Positions 20,141 through 30,234 of a stretch of DNA of 64,000 bases are shown here, piece by piece. How positions within the stretch are numbered: position 1 is the first letter of the stretch; each line of letters opens with the position of its first letter. The notes beneath the pieces are model-generated. The model saw only the letters and a program-made list of their open reading frames with translations. It did not search any database and was not told the DNA's origin. The stretch covers positions 8,792,668-8,856,667 of the forward strand of contig OY821519.1 in NCBI GenBank assembly GCA_963682025.1. The letters are read 5' to 3'. A program made the translations under genes and the position numbers. Source of the stretch: Cordilura impudica. Taxonomy: Eukaryota; Arthropoda; Insecta; Diptera; Scathophagidae.

Positions 20141-23100
20141 ATGAGGTTAGTAATAATAATCACAATGAAAAATTCCTTGTTCAACGCGATGATGACAAAT
20201 CGATACAATTGGACCATTTATTAAAATCTTGTTTCGTATTTTGTCTTTAATGCTTGCTTGCAGCTTGATAGATGTTGAAGACAGTCCACAATCCGATGGT
20301 AAAATGGATATATCTGAAACTACTTCATTAGATTCTGCTGGAACCTCTTTGAATGATAATATTGAACAAATTATGGACAAATCATCTCTAATTTCCAAGA
20401 ATAGTAATTATAATAACCACACCCTTGCAGAAAATCATCATATTAATGATAAGCATACTTTGGAATGGAACAACGACAACGAAGTTATTAGTAATAAAAC
20501 ATCCTTAGACAACCGTATTATTTTAAAACCATTGGCAAATCTATCTATTGTTACACCGGAGGATTTATTAACCACTCAGAGACGTAATATAGCTCGCACT
20601 TTAGCAGACAATCATCCGTTGATGTTATCACCTACTTGCACCGACTCCGATTCAGAGTTTGACCATCTTCAACATAATAATCACAATACAACTATGAAAA
20701 AGAAACTTGGCTCCGATCAGAAATTAAATGAAAATCAAGTGAAAAATTATCCCGATGTGGTACCAACCCGCGAGCGTTTAAATAATAAAATACCTCAGCC
20801 TTTATTAGCCGAAGTCTCTGAAGAAGAAGTTTTTATTTTGAATTCAAAAAATATCAACTGTGATAATCAAAAAATAATCTCTGAATTAGCTAAAACCAAC
20901 AATCAAGCAATGGTGACATCAAATCAATTGAAGCCCCACTCGATTAAGAATTCATCATTTAGAGCGAGTAGTCCTGATCTTTTAAGTAGTGGCTCGGAGA
21001 TTAATGTCTCCTCACTATATCAGGCGACAGTAGATGCTAAATATCAAACGGTGGCTTTATTGCCGAAGAAAGAGCTGTTGGATGGTGCGCAAAATAAACA
21101 TTTAAAAAATGCCAAAAAAGCTGAAGATATTTCCTCTTTAGATTCTATATCCAATCACAGTTTTGATGGTGATGAAGAACACAATTTGGCCTCGTTAAGT
21201 CCATCGAGTTCTCTAATAGATGGACTAGATGACGATGATGACGACGACGATGATGATGAGGACTGTGAGGGGCCCGAGTTGTTACCAGACGACGATGATG
21301 GCATTGAAGAGATTGATCAGATTACTGGTCATTTAACCCCTACACCGGGTAGATCTTTAAACAGTCCTTGTGGTAATTCATCAAATAGTCAACAACTGCC
21401 TCAGTATTCAGCCGCCGAAGAACGTCGTGATTCACGTAACTGGCAAAAGATTACATTACCAGATGGTCGTACGCGTGACATAGATATGCGTGTTATTGAA
21501 CCATATAAACGAGTCCTTTCACACGGTGGATATCTGAAGGCAGGCGGTCATAATGCAATTGTTATCTTTTGTGCCTGCCATTTACCAGATCGCTCTCGTG
21601 CTGATTATAACTATGTTATGGATAATCTTTTCTTGTATGTTGTCAAGACACTAGAACAATTAGTTACAGATGATTATGTATTGATATATTTACATGGTGG
21701 ATCGAGCCGTCGGAATATGCCACCATTTCCTTGGTTAAAAAAGTAAGTTAAAAGAATTAAAAAAAAAAAAACAACAAAAAAATTTGACAGTTTGGTTAGC
21801 AATACAAGTTATGTACTAAATTTCCATTATTTTTATGATTATACCCTATACCACTATGTGGTTTGGGTATAATGACTTTGTACTGCTGTTTTAACTACCA
21901 AAAATATTTGACCTATACCCATCTTTTATTATACCGATCGAATCAGAATCACTAACTGATACGATTTAACGATGTCCGTCCGTCCGTCCGTCTAAACCTT
22001 GTAATCAAACTGCAGGTCGCAAATATGAATATATTTTGATGAAAATTGGTATATAAGCTTTCATCGGCCATAGGATCCATGTTCAGACCTAGCCCCCATA
22101 CAAATGACCCCTCTGAAATCGACATAAATTGCCATAAGATCCAAATTATCATATAGATCTTACTCAAATTGGGTTTGTATGCGCTTATTACATCCATTAA
22201 TGAGTAGTACAAAAATGATCCCTATGGAACAACTCTTAGTCATAGGCCCCACATAGAGCTGCTTCCCGATCTTTACTTAAATCTATCAAAAAACAAAAAT
22301 ATTGCACTGATTCTTCTCAAATATATTTTGTATATATTTTTGCAAAATACAAGAGACTTTACATAGTCAGGATCGGTCCATTTTTGGACCTGGTCCCCAT
22401 ATAGATATAGCATCCGATATGAACTTTTTCATATCTATAGCCAAAAAAATTAATAAAAATCCCAATCAAATTTGGTTTATGCTTATTTTCTATGTCCAGT
22501 TAGTTGGGCCTATGAGATAGGGCTTCTAAACGCATGGTATAGGGTATCATATAGTATCATATAGGTATCATATAGTCAGTCTAGACCGACTATAATGTAG
22601 AAATTTGGCAACCCTTAAACAATATGTATGCTTTTCCCTTTTTTACTTTGACATATCTTTTGCTTGCTTTGTCATGCAATTTACTTTTGTTAGTTTTTAA
22701 GTCTTTTAACTTTTCTTTTCAATAAAGAACAATCCAAAACAGGTTATGGGCGCCAGTGTCGCATAAAGTAAAAAAAAAAGAAGAGAAAAATATTGAAAAT
22801 TTTTAAATAATATAATTTGATTTTGGTAAACGATGAGTTCATTATATCAAATCGAGAAGCTGGACGGTGGAAACTACGATTCCTGGGTGATCCATATGCG
22901 TAGTATATTAGTGCATAGTGGATATTGGAAAATAGTGAAAGGTGAGCTTAAAGAGGAAGCTGGCATGAAACCAGAGGAGATCAACAACATAAGATCCGAC
23001 GATGAAAAAGCTCTGGCCACCATATGTCTAAGCGTGAAACCAACCCAGTTAAATTATATTAAGAATTGTACGTCATCATGTGAAGCGTGGCAGAAATTGG

Positions 23101-26100
23101 AACAAGTTTACAAGCCTCAGGGACCAATACAAAAGGTAACACTTTATAAAAAGCTGTTAAATTTGGCAATGGCAGATGATGAGGACATGGTAAAGCACAT
23201 TAATTCATTCACCGAAACGGTAGATAAGTTGGAGGAAATTGGTATACCTCTCCAGGAGGAGCTTTTGTGTATTGTATTGTTGTCAAGCCTACCACAACAA
23301 TATGAAAATTTTGTGATCGCGATGGAGACAAGAGATAGCTTGCCTAATTTGCTTTCTTTAAAGCAGAAACTTCTAGAAGAAGGTGAGAGAAGAAAGAGTG
23401 AGAGAGAAAATACCAACCAACAGGCATTTAATATGTGTACAAAGAATAACGGAAAACGTGAAAAGGCAACGAATAAAAGCGGTAAACAGAAATTTAAGGG
23501 TAAATGTTTTATATGCGGACAGGCAGGTCACTATGCGAATAAATGTGACAAGAAAAAACAACAACAACAGCAACAGTCGTTTTCTATTCTGGCGGTAGCT
23601 GAATCATTAAATACAAAGCGGTGGTATGTCGACAGCGGCGCTACTGCGCATATGTGTAATGATAGCAACATGTTTATGAACATGCATCATCATGAAGAAA
23701 AAATTTCGTTAGCTGGTGATAAATACATAACAGCTATAGGAAAAGGTGATGTTAATCTTAAATTATTTACAAATTTTGATGTTATACTGCGTAACGTTTT
23801 GTTTTCCCCTGAACTGCAGGCAAATTTTATATCGATAAGCAAGGCTGTTGAACATGGTTATATTGCTACTTTTAACAATGAGGCTGCGTATATCAAAAAT
23901 GAACACAGTGAAGTTGTACTAAAGGCAGTAAAGAAAAACAATTTGTTTGTTGTTAATGACGATAGCTATAATACAAAATTATACGCTATGAACTATAAAT
24001 GGCACGATAGATATGGTCATTTGAACAACAAAAGTCTTAATATGTTATCGAAAGAAGGAATGGTTAATGGCATGAATTTAGGGCAATTGGATATTGCAGA
24101 AAAATGTAAAACGTGTATGTTAAGTAAAGTACATGCATGCCCATTCCCTAAGGAATCTACAACTACAACAAATGATGTCTTAGAATTGATACACACGGAC
24201 GTATGTGGCCCGATAAACGTAAAATCAATCGGTGGTTCAAGATATTTCTTAACATTTATTGACGATAAGTCTCGTCGTATATTTGTATATTTTTTGAAGC
24301 ACAAATCGGAGGTGTTGGCAAAATTTAAAATTTTTAAAGTGCAGGTGGAACGCCAAACTGGTAAAAAGATAAAGGCCATTCGTAGCGATAATGGTGGTGA
24401 ATACACCAGTAATACATTTAATAATTATCTGAAAGAATGTGGCATTGTACGACAGTTAACGGTACCTTACACACCTCAACAAAATGGTGTCTCGGAGCGA
24501 GCCAACCGGACATTGGTTGAAATGGCACGATCAATGATGATTCATGCTGGTGTTTCTAATGGTTTATGGGCAGAGGCTATATGTACTGCTGCATATTTGA
24601 GAAACAGATGCCCCACTCGTATTTTGAACAACAAAACACCATATGAAATTTGGCATGGAAAACGCCCAAATGTTAGCCATTTAAGAACGTTTGGTTCATT
24701 AGCTGTGGCGCTTAAGAAACCTTTTAGATCGAAATTTGAGGCACGAGGGGATGAGTACGTTATGGTAGGATACTCACTTGTATCAAAAGCATATCGCTTA
24801 TATGATAAAACATCAAACAATGTTATTGAACGTCGAGACGTAGTTTTTGATGAGAATAAATTTGTTGGAAATGAGGACAAATGCTCAAACGTACAGTCTA
24901 TAAATCTTAGTGATTTTATAATATTTTCTTTTGATGATGATGAAATACGACAATACAACAGTGTTGATAGTTTTGACAATGAGAATGAAAATGCTGATGA
25001 TTTCAATACAGCAGATGAAAAAAGTGAAACCGAATCAGAAGCTGAAGATTTTTATGGTTTCAAAGCAGGTCCTGGAAGACCACGTATAGTGAGAAGTGGT
25101 GGTCCTGGTCGTCCCAAAAAGGTGCAGAATTTTGTAAATACTGTAAGTAATGATATTATTCCCCAGAACGTCAAAGATGCCTTAACGTGTGATAATAACC
25201 ACAACTGGAAGGCAGCTATGAGAGCTGAACTTAATGCCCTAGAGAAAAATAACACCTGGAGTCTGGTCGATTTACCAGAAGGTCACAATGCTATTGGTTG
25301 CAGATGGGTTTTTGCCCTTAAACGTGATACAAACGGTAACGTAGAACGCTTTAAGGCACGCCTAGTGGCAAAAGGTTGTAGCCAGAAATTTGGTATAAAT
25401 TATACAGAAACATTTTCACCAGTTGTGCGCAACGCAACAATACGTATGTTATTAGCTTTGGCTGTGCATGAAGAGATGCATCTACATCAAGTCGACATTA
25501 GTACTGCATATTTGAACGGTGAACTCCATGACGAAATATATATGCAACAACCCGAAGGTTTTGTTAACCGAAATGAACCATCCAAAGTTTTAAAGTTGAA
25601 CAGAGCTTTATACGGCTTAAAACAGTCCGGAAGAAACTGGAATGAAAAACTTGATAGTGTATTAAGAAGATTGAGCTTCAGGGCATGTGAGAACGAGCCA
25701 TGTTTGTATAAAACAACAATCGATGGTAATATGATACTCGTGGCAGTATACGTTGATGATTTGATAATCGCTTGCAAGGACAAGAAGGAGATTTTAAAGT
25801 TTAAGGCACAATTATCAGAGGAGTTTGAAATTTCTGATAAGGGCATTCTAAATCATTTTTTGGGAATGAATATTTTGCGTGAAGGTGAAACTGGTGCCAT
25901 AAAAGTATCTCAAAATCAATATATAAAGGACATATTGAAGCAGTATAAAATGGAAGAATGTAAGCCCGTATCAGTACCACTTGATACAGGTCTTCAAACA
26001 CATTGTGTTAATAATTGTGAACGAATTGATAAGGAAGAATATCAATCCATTATCGGAGCATTAACTTACCTTGCTATAACCACTAGACCTGATATCCAAC

Positions 26101-27856
26101 ATTCTATATCAAAACTCGCACAACATAACAAGGACCCCCATATCGAACATATGACTGCAGTTAAGCATATTTTGCGTTATCTCAAGGGTACTGCGGATCT
26201 GGGATTGATATATAAAGCCGGTAATGCTTGTATTGAAGGTTATGCTGATTCCGACTGGGGAGGCGACACAATTGACCGTAAATCTTATACGGGATACATA
26301 TTCTTTCTTGGTGAATGTGTTATCTCGTGGGAGTCTAAGAAACAGGCCACAGTGGCCCTTAGTTCTACAGAAGCAGAATATATGGCTATGTCTAATGCGT
26401 CCAAAGAAGCCATATATCTCAAACGTTTGATAAATGAAATTGGTATCGGTAATGGTGAACCTATTTTGCTGAATATAGACAACCAAGGAGCGATTAAGTT
26501 GGCAATGAATCCTGTTTACCACAACCGTACTAAACATATTGACATAAAGTACCACCATGTACGTGAAGTTGTCCGTAATAAAGAAGTATCGCTGCAGTAT
26601 TGCCCAACCACTGAGATGATTGCAGATGTCCTGACAAAGAATCTCCCAAAGTCGAAACATTTGCATTTTGTAGATTTGATGAATATGAAATGAGTTTTTT
26701 TAATTTTTGAAATATTCGATGTAAAGAAACATACATATTGAGGAGGAGTGTAGAAATTTGGCAACCCTTAAACAATATGTATGCTTTTCCCTTTTTTACT
26801 TTGACATATCTTTTGCTTGCTTTGTCATGCAATTTACTTTTGTTAGTTTTTAAGTCTTTTAACTTTTCTTTTCAATAAAGAACAATCCAAAACATATAAT
26901 TTTCTTACTTGTTTTTTTATTAGGATACATATAAAATTTTTATTTCATTTAAATAGCCATAGAAGTCTGACTATAAAGTATATTTATGGGATCTTTATGT
27001 TTTAATTAATATATATAAAAAGTATTGCTATTTTATTTATTACTTGGATGGGAGAGTATTCGACGGGACTGACTTATTAAAGCGCTATAAATATAGAAGA
27101 TTCAATCACAAAGCAGATGACTGCAATATCATGCCATGGAAACAATACAGCAAAACAATGTAACCTATAAGATCAAACACAAAACTTTATCTGGAACTTG
27201 GTGAGAATCGCCGTAATTTATGTAAGGAATATTTAGAATGTCAATACAAATGTGCATATGGAGAGGATGGGGTTTAATATAAGCGGTGTATACCAGAAAA
27301 GAAAAATGACAGTTATTTAAAAAAAGACAGAAAATATGTTCGAAACTAATTCAAGTATTTTGTGGTTCTTAAATTTTTATGTGTTAACCTGCAGCAGTCC
27401 ATTCTCTGGAAATAATGTTAAAAAGAAAATTATGTGTTTCATCAGAGTTTCGGGGGTTTTTCTTTAACGAAATAATTTTTGAAAAGTATTCTAAATAATA
27501 ATAAGTAAATAAAGATATCGAAATAAAAAAGTAATTTTATCCTTATTATTTTTTCAGATGTTATCAACTTTTAGATCGTCGCTTAAGAAAAAGTTTAAAA
27601 AATATGTATTTAGTGCATCCCACGTTTTGGATTAAATCCATTATTTGGATGACAAGACCCTTCGTTAGGTAACTAGAGTATATTTAGTTGGTAAAAGCAT
27701 AACATCATTTCACATTCTTGATTCCGTTACAGCACTAAATTTTGGCGCAAATTAATTTATGTCAAGACTTTAGATGAGCTTTCACAGTATGTTACAGCTT
27801 TAGAAAAAGCTGCCATCCCAGAAAAAGTTAAGCAATATGATTCAAAAAAACATTGA
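20141..27856 (+). CDS. BNIP2/caytaxin-like protein with BCH (CRAL-TRIO-fold) domain, four exons
   Basis: Exons are 20141-20145 (only ATGAG), 20264-21742, 27558-27668 and 27733-27856, all GT/AG. The total is 1719 nt, 572 residues, beginning MSLIDVEDSPQSDGK. The first 390 residues are polar and low-complexity, with an acidic run (ten Asp, about 323-333) and a second DDDDG cluster. The C-terminal region from about residue 394 (NWQKITLPDGRTRDIDMRVI) to the end is the BNIP2/Cdc42GAP-homology domain. It includes VLIYLHGGSSRRNMPPFPWL, CYQLLDRRLRKSLKNMYLVH and the FWRKLIYVKTLDEL block. BCH domains bind small GTPases, RhoGAPs and each other; family members act as cytoplasmic scaffolds. A W-acidic-like TLEWNND motif near residue 67 recalls the kinesin light chain-binding motif of caytaxin (inference only). 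The 5.8-kb intron 2 holds a family-A repeat and a copia element in sense orientation. The orthologous fly gene symbol is not certain to me. Confidence 0.9.
21839..22595 (+). repeat. INE-1/DINE-1-like family A, copy A3 (main part)
   Basis: It starts TTATACCCTATACCACTATG and carries 'gtccgtccgtccgtctaaac' near 21975. It runs to the palindrome area (AGTCTAGACCGACT) and is cut at TATAA (22591-22595) by copia. The last 17 bp (TATAATTTTCTTACTTG) are found on the other side of copia at 26895-26911. Confidence 0.9.
22596..22741 (+). repeat. copia 5' LTR
   Basis: 146 bp beginning TGTAGAAATTTGGCAACCC and ending AATCCAAAACA. AATAAA near its end (22721) could serve as polyadenylation signal. I see no clear TATA box. 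Confidence 0.95.
22833..26693 (+). CDS. copia Gag-Pol polyprotein, 1286 residues
   Basis: A single open frame with every expected domain in Ty1/copia order. The Gag region starts MSSLYQIEKLDGGNYDSW, and its UBN2-like capsid runs to about residue 190. The CCHC zinc knuckle CFICGQAGHYANKC begins at Cys225. The aspartic protease has WYVDSGATAHMC with catalytic Asp267. The GAG-pre-integrase zinc-binding region (WHDRYGHLN...CKTC) precedes the integrase, whose DDE triad is D456, D519 and E555, with 35 residues between D519 and E555. Reverse transcriptase has VDISTAYLNGEL and YVDD (973-976). RNase H has ADSDWGGD and SSTEAEYM (E1180). It ends with MNMK. No stop or frameshift is seen, so it looks able to make all enzymes for its own retrotransposition. 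Gag and Pol are in one frame, as in Drosophila copia. Confidence 0.96.
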   Translation: MSSLYQIEKLDGGNYDSWVIHMRSILVHSGYWKIVKGELKEEAGMKPEEINNIRSDDEKALATICLSVKPTQLNYIKNCTSSCEAWQKLEQVYKPQGPIQKVTLYKKLLNLAMADDEDMVKHINSFTETVDKLEEIGIPLQEELLCIVLLSSLPQQYENFVIAMETRDSLPNLLSLKQKLLEEGERRKSERENTNQQAFNMCTKNNGKREKATNKSGKQKFKGKCFICGQAGHYANKCDKKKQQQQQQSFSILAVAESLNTKRWYVDSGATAHMCNDSNMFMNMHHHEEKISLAGDKYITAIGKGDVNLKLFTNFDVILRNVLFSPELQANFISISKAVEHGYIATFNNEAAYIKNEHSEVVLKAVKKNNLFVVNDDSYNTKLYAMNYKWHDRYGHLNNKSLNMLSKEGMVNGMNLGQLDIAEKCKTCMLSKVHACPFPKESTTTTNDVLELIHTDVCGPINVKSIGGSRYFLTFIDDKSRRIFVYFLKHKSEVLAKFKIFKVQVERQTGKKIKAIRSDNGGEYTSNTFNNYLKECGIVRQLTVPYTPQQNGVSERANRTLVEMARSMMIHAGVSNGLWAEAICTAAYLRNRCPTRILNNKTPYEIWHGKRPNVSHLRTFGSLAVALKKPFRSKFEARGDEYVMVGYSLVSKAYRLYDKTSNNVIERRDVVFDENKFVGNEDKCSNVQSINLSDFIIFSFDDDEIRQYNSVDSFDNENENADDFNTADEKSETESEAEDFYGFKAGPGRPRIVRSGGPGRPKKVQNFVNTVSNDIIPQNVKDALTCDNNHNWKAAMRAELNALEKNNTWSLVDLPEGHNAIGCRWVFALKRDTNGNVERFKARLVAKGCSQKFGINYTETFSPVVRNATIRMLLALAVHEEMHLHQVDISTAYLNGELHDEIYMQQPEGFVNRNEPSKVLKLNRALYGLKQSGRNWNEKLDSVLRRLSFRACENEPCLYKTTIDGNMILVAVYVDDLIIACKDKKEILKFKAQLSEEFEISDKGILNHFLGMNILREGETGAIKVSQNQYIKDILKQYKMEECKPVSVPLDTGLQTHCVNNCERIDKEEYQSIIGALTYLAITTRPDIQHSISKLAQHNKDPHIEHMTAVKHILRYLKGTADLGLIYKAGNACIEGYADSDWGGDTIDRKSYTGYIFFLGECVISWESKKQATVALSSTEAEYMAMSNASKEAIYLKRLINEIGIGNGEPILLNIDNQGAIKLAMNPVYHNRTKHIDIKYHHVREVVRNKEVSLQYCPTTEMIADVLTKNLPKSKHLHFVDLMNMK
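26749..26894 (+). repeat. copia 3' LTR
   Basis: A 146-bp copy of the 5' LTR with no difference seen. It is followed by the TATAA target duplicate and then the severed family-A tail TTTTCTTACTTG. Confidence 0.95.
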
Positions 27857-27875
27857 ATCTAAAATTGTATTATTT

Positions 27876-27921
<46 letters not shown>

Positions 27922-29310
27922 TTACTACTATAATTCTTATTTCTACTAGAATACTCAATAACTCGGCGCATTGTTAAGAACTATCTATATTTTTTTATGT
28001 GATATCTTTATTTTATTTTTCATATTTTATGAAATTCTACTTTAAGATTTGTAAGATTCTCAACTTCCTACATAAGTTTGATCTCTTTCTTTGTATAATT
28101 ATAACATTGTATAATTATGTATTCATTAATATCTTTCGAATATCCTATATATTGCAAAATTTATTAATTAAATTATTAAAATTTACGCTACTATCAACTG
28201 TGAATGGCGCAAATTTCTCTTTTTAAATTGCATTTTATTTTTGTGCGAACTGTTAAAAATACCAAATTCATTTAACTTTTTATATGCAAAGGGAATAATA
28301 TTAAGAACACTTAAATAAGTAGCCAGTTTCTTAAAAACAAATACATATTTGCCAATTTTGAATTAAGTTCAAAATTTTATTTAAAAATGTAGACTGTGGA
28401 AAGCCATACATTCCATTAATTATTTTCAAAACGTCAGTCAGTCTGTCTCCCCAAAATTTGTGTAGGGTAATAAAAATATTATGTAATTGAAAATAAGGAG
28501 TAGACATCGAATATACACATTTGTATAATCTATTAAAAATTGTTTTCAAAATACAAATATTTCAATACTTTTACACAGTTTTAATTTAAATATAAAATTA
28601 TAACCATAATAATTATTTTTTATCAACCTACATTTATTTTTATATATATACAATTCCCCTTGATATTAGACATTTTTATATCATAATAATCATACTATGC
28701 ATATAAAATACTCATGGTATTCATTTTTATATTGTATATTATATCTAAACTACATACTCATAAACATTTGCAATACTATACCACCTAAAAAATCTTAACA
28801 AAACAAATTAATACAACTAAATCCTCTACGTGTTACCTTAACTTAAAAACTCTATATATTTTTCAATAGTTTTTTAAGTGTAAAACACCCTTTGTTTTGA
28901 TTTAAAAAGAAAAACTACACTAAACAACTCACCACAAACGGTTCGAATTATAGTAACATGCTTTGTTATATACACAATTCATGAAGCGATTTTAATTAAA
29001 AATTTATTTAAATGCAAATAGTTGTGTATTGGTTTCAAATATTATTTATTTATGCACTTAATAAAACAATAAAAAAAAATAGCAAATATAAAACTCACAT
29101 GTACTTATTGTTTAAGAACAAAACGTTCATTGGATATTTATTTAATAAATAAAATAAAATTTACCACTTAAAAAAAATAACAGCATTATTTTTTTTTTTG
29201 TTAGTATTAAAAATATTTTGAATATTCACAAACAAATAATACATCAATTCTTAATTCATTTGTTGTAAGCTCTATATAAATACGTGGAATCTTACAAAAT
29301 TTGTACATTT
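27857..29310. other. 3' flank of the BNIP2-like gene, AT-rich
   Basis: It contains the 3' UTR of the preceding gene (end not fixed) and a (TA)n microsatellite at about 27880-27922. No gene is recognised; short frames at 27999-28226 and 28331-28549 have no domain. Confidence 0.6.
27880..27922. repeat. (AT)n microsatellite
   Basis: About 40 bp of alternating T and A broken only by C at the two edges (ATACATATAT...ATATACATAT), within 30 bp of the stop codon of the BNIP2-like gene, so probably in its 3' UTR. Confidence 0.9.
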
Positions 29311-29319
29311 TTTTCTAAA

Positions 29320-29590
29320 TACACTAGAGGACCCCTGCTGCTCCGCAGCATTATGTTATATTATATTGTATTATATTAATTTTTATAATATAATACCAAA
29401 ATTTGCCAAGAGAAGTTAACGTACAGTAATGCCAAAATATGCCAAGAGAAGTTAACGTACAGTAAAAGTAAAGTTGATTGTCCACGCATAACTTTCCTCA
29501 AACCCAACGAATTTAAGCAGTTAATAGCTCAAACGAAGGAGCTTGATCCACTGAGTGTTCTTAGACCTATGTCAACAGCCTACGTTAATA
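29320..29590. repeat. Unclassified repeat-like segment with short tandem duplication
   Basis: It starts CACTAGAGGACCCCTGCTGC followed by TCCGCAGC, a GC-rich hairpin (GCTGCTCCGCAGC). Then comes a direct duplication of GCCAAGAGAAGTTAACGTAC plus AGTA at about 29404 and 29440. No coding match is recognised. Confidence 0.6.
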
Positions 29591-29599
29591 ATTAGAACT

Positions 29600-30165
29600 C
29601 TAGTTATAGAGGTTTGAGAGAAGAATAATATTGAAAAAAATCTTGAATGCAAAGTTTATTCATAAATTCTTTTAATATATAAGATTGTAATTTCATTAGT
29701 TTTATATTGTTTGGTAAATCATTAAAAAGCTTGAAGCCCTTGTAGAAAAGAGATTTTTGCATGTGTGTTAACGTGACTTCGGACTCGAAAATCTTCAGTA
29801 TTCCTTAATTCATACGGTTATACTTCTTCAACGTATTTTATTTGATCGCAGAGATATTCTGGGGCATCACTTCATTTAATTTTTTTTAATAAAAATTAAA
29901 GTATTGAATTTCAGTCTTTGACTCATCCATTTTAGTTCTCTAAGCATTTCGTTGATGTGTGTATATTGATTGCATTTAAGAATAACCCTCATTGCTTTGT
30001 TTTGGAGTTTTTACATTCTTTCAATCTGACTATAATTGCAGCATATATATATAAGTTATCGTCGATCCATATTCAAAATGTGGTTTAATTATCATGTTAT
30101 AAATATTTATTGCAGTTGTTTTTGATATTTTGTTTCTTATTCTTTAAAAAAATCCGATTTTTTTA
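29600..30165 (-). pseudogene. Non-LTR retrotransposon 3' fragment
   Basis: On the minus strand it encodes degraded blocks such as ILKCNQYTHINEML, RLKFNTLIFI and FNDLPNNIKLM. These parallel ILKCNRYTPIQNML, RLEFNTLNFV and YNTLPNYVKLG in the adjacent copy at 30235-32830. It is a second, more decayed and strongly 5'-truncated member of the same family, lying just downstream of it. Confidence 0.82.
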
Positions 30166-30234
30166 ATTCTTTATTTTTTTTTTTTTTAGTAGCAGTAGTA
30201 TTTATTGTACTTTAATTTAAAACTAATAATTAAT

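Larger units (their letters stand above)
22596..26894 (+). mobile_element. Full-length copia (Ty1/copia) LTR retrotransposon
   Basis: LTRs at 22596-22741 and 26749-26894 are both 146 bp, start TG and end CA, and are identical by eye. The 5-bp target duplication TATAA flanks the element (22591-22595, 26895-26899). The primer-binding site GGTTATGGGCGCC begins right after the 5' LTR, resembling the internal initiator-tRNA-Met primer site of copia. A purine tract (GAGGAGGAG) precedes the 3' LTR. The internal ORF of 1286 codons is open throughout. Identical LTRs and an intact ORF mean a recent insertion and possible activity. Confidence 0.96.
21743..27557 (+). other. Large repeat-filled intron 2 of the BNIP2-like gene
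   Basis: The intron contains family-A copy A3 (21839-22595 and 26895-26911), which was split by a 4.3-kb copia element. The remaining 640 bp (26912-27557) are AT-rich with no recognised feature. The host donor GTAAGT (21743) and acceptor TTTTTTCAG (to 27557) are intact. Confidence 0.85.

Noticed and set aside
22741..22755. Possible tRNA gene next to the copia LTR
   Set aside because: Only the short primer-binding complement is present; no cloverleaf can be drawn.
26109..26666. Long minus-strand frame of 185 residues within copia
   Set aside because: Antisense shadow of the Pol frame; other antisense frames at 23144-25255 are likewise shadows.
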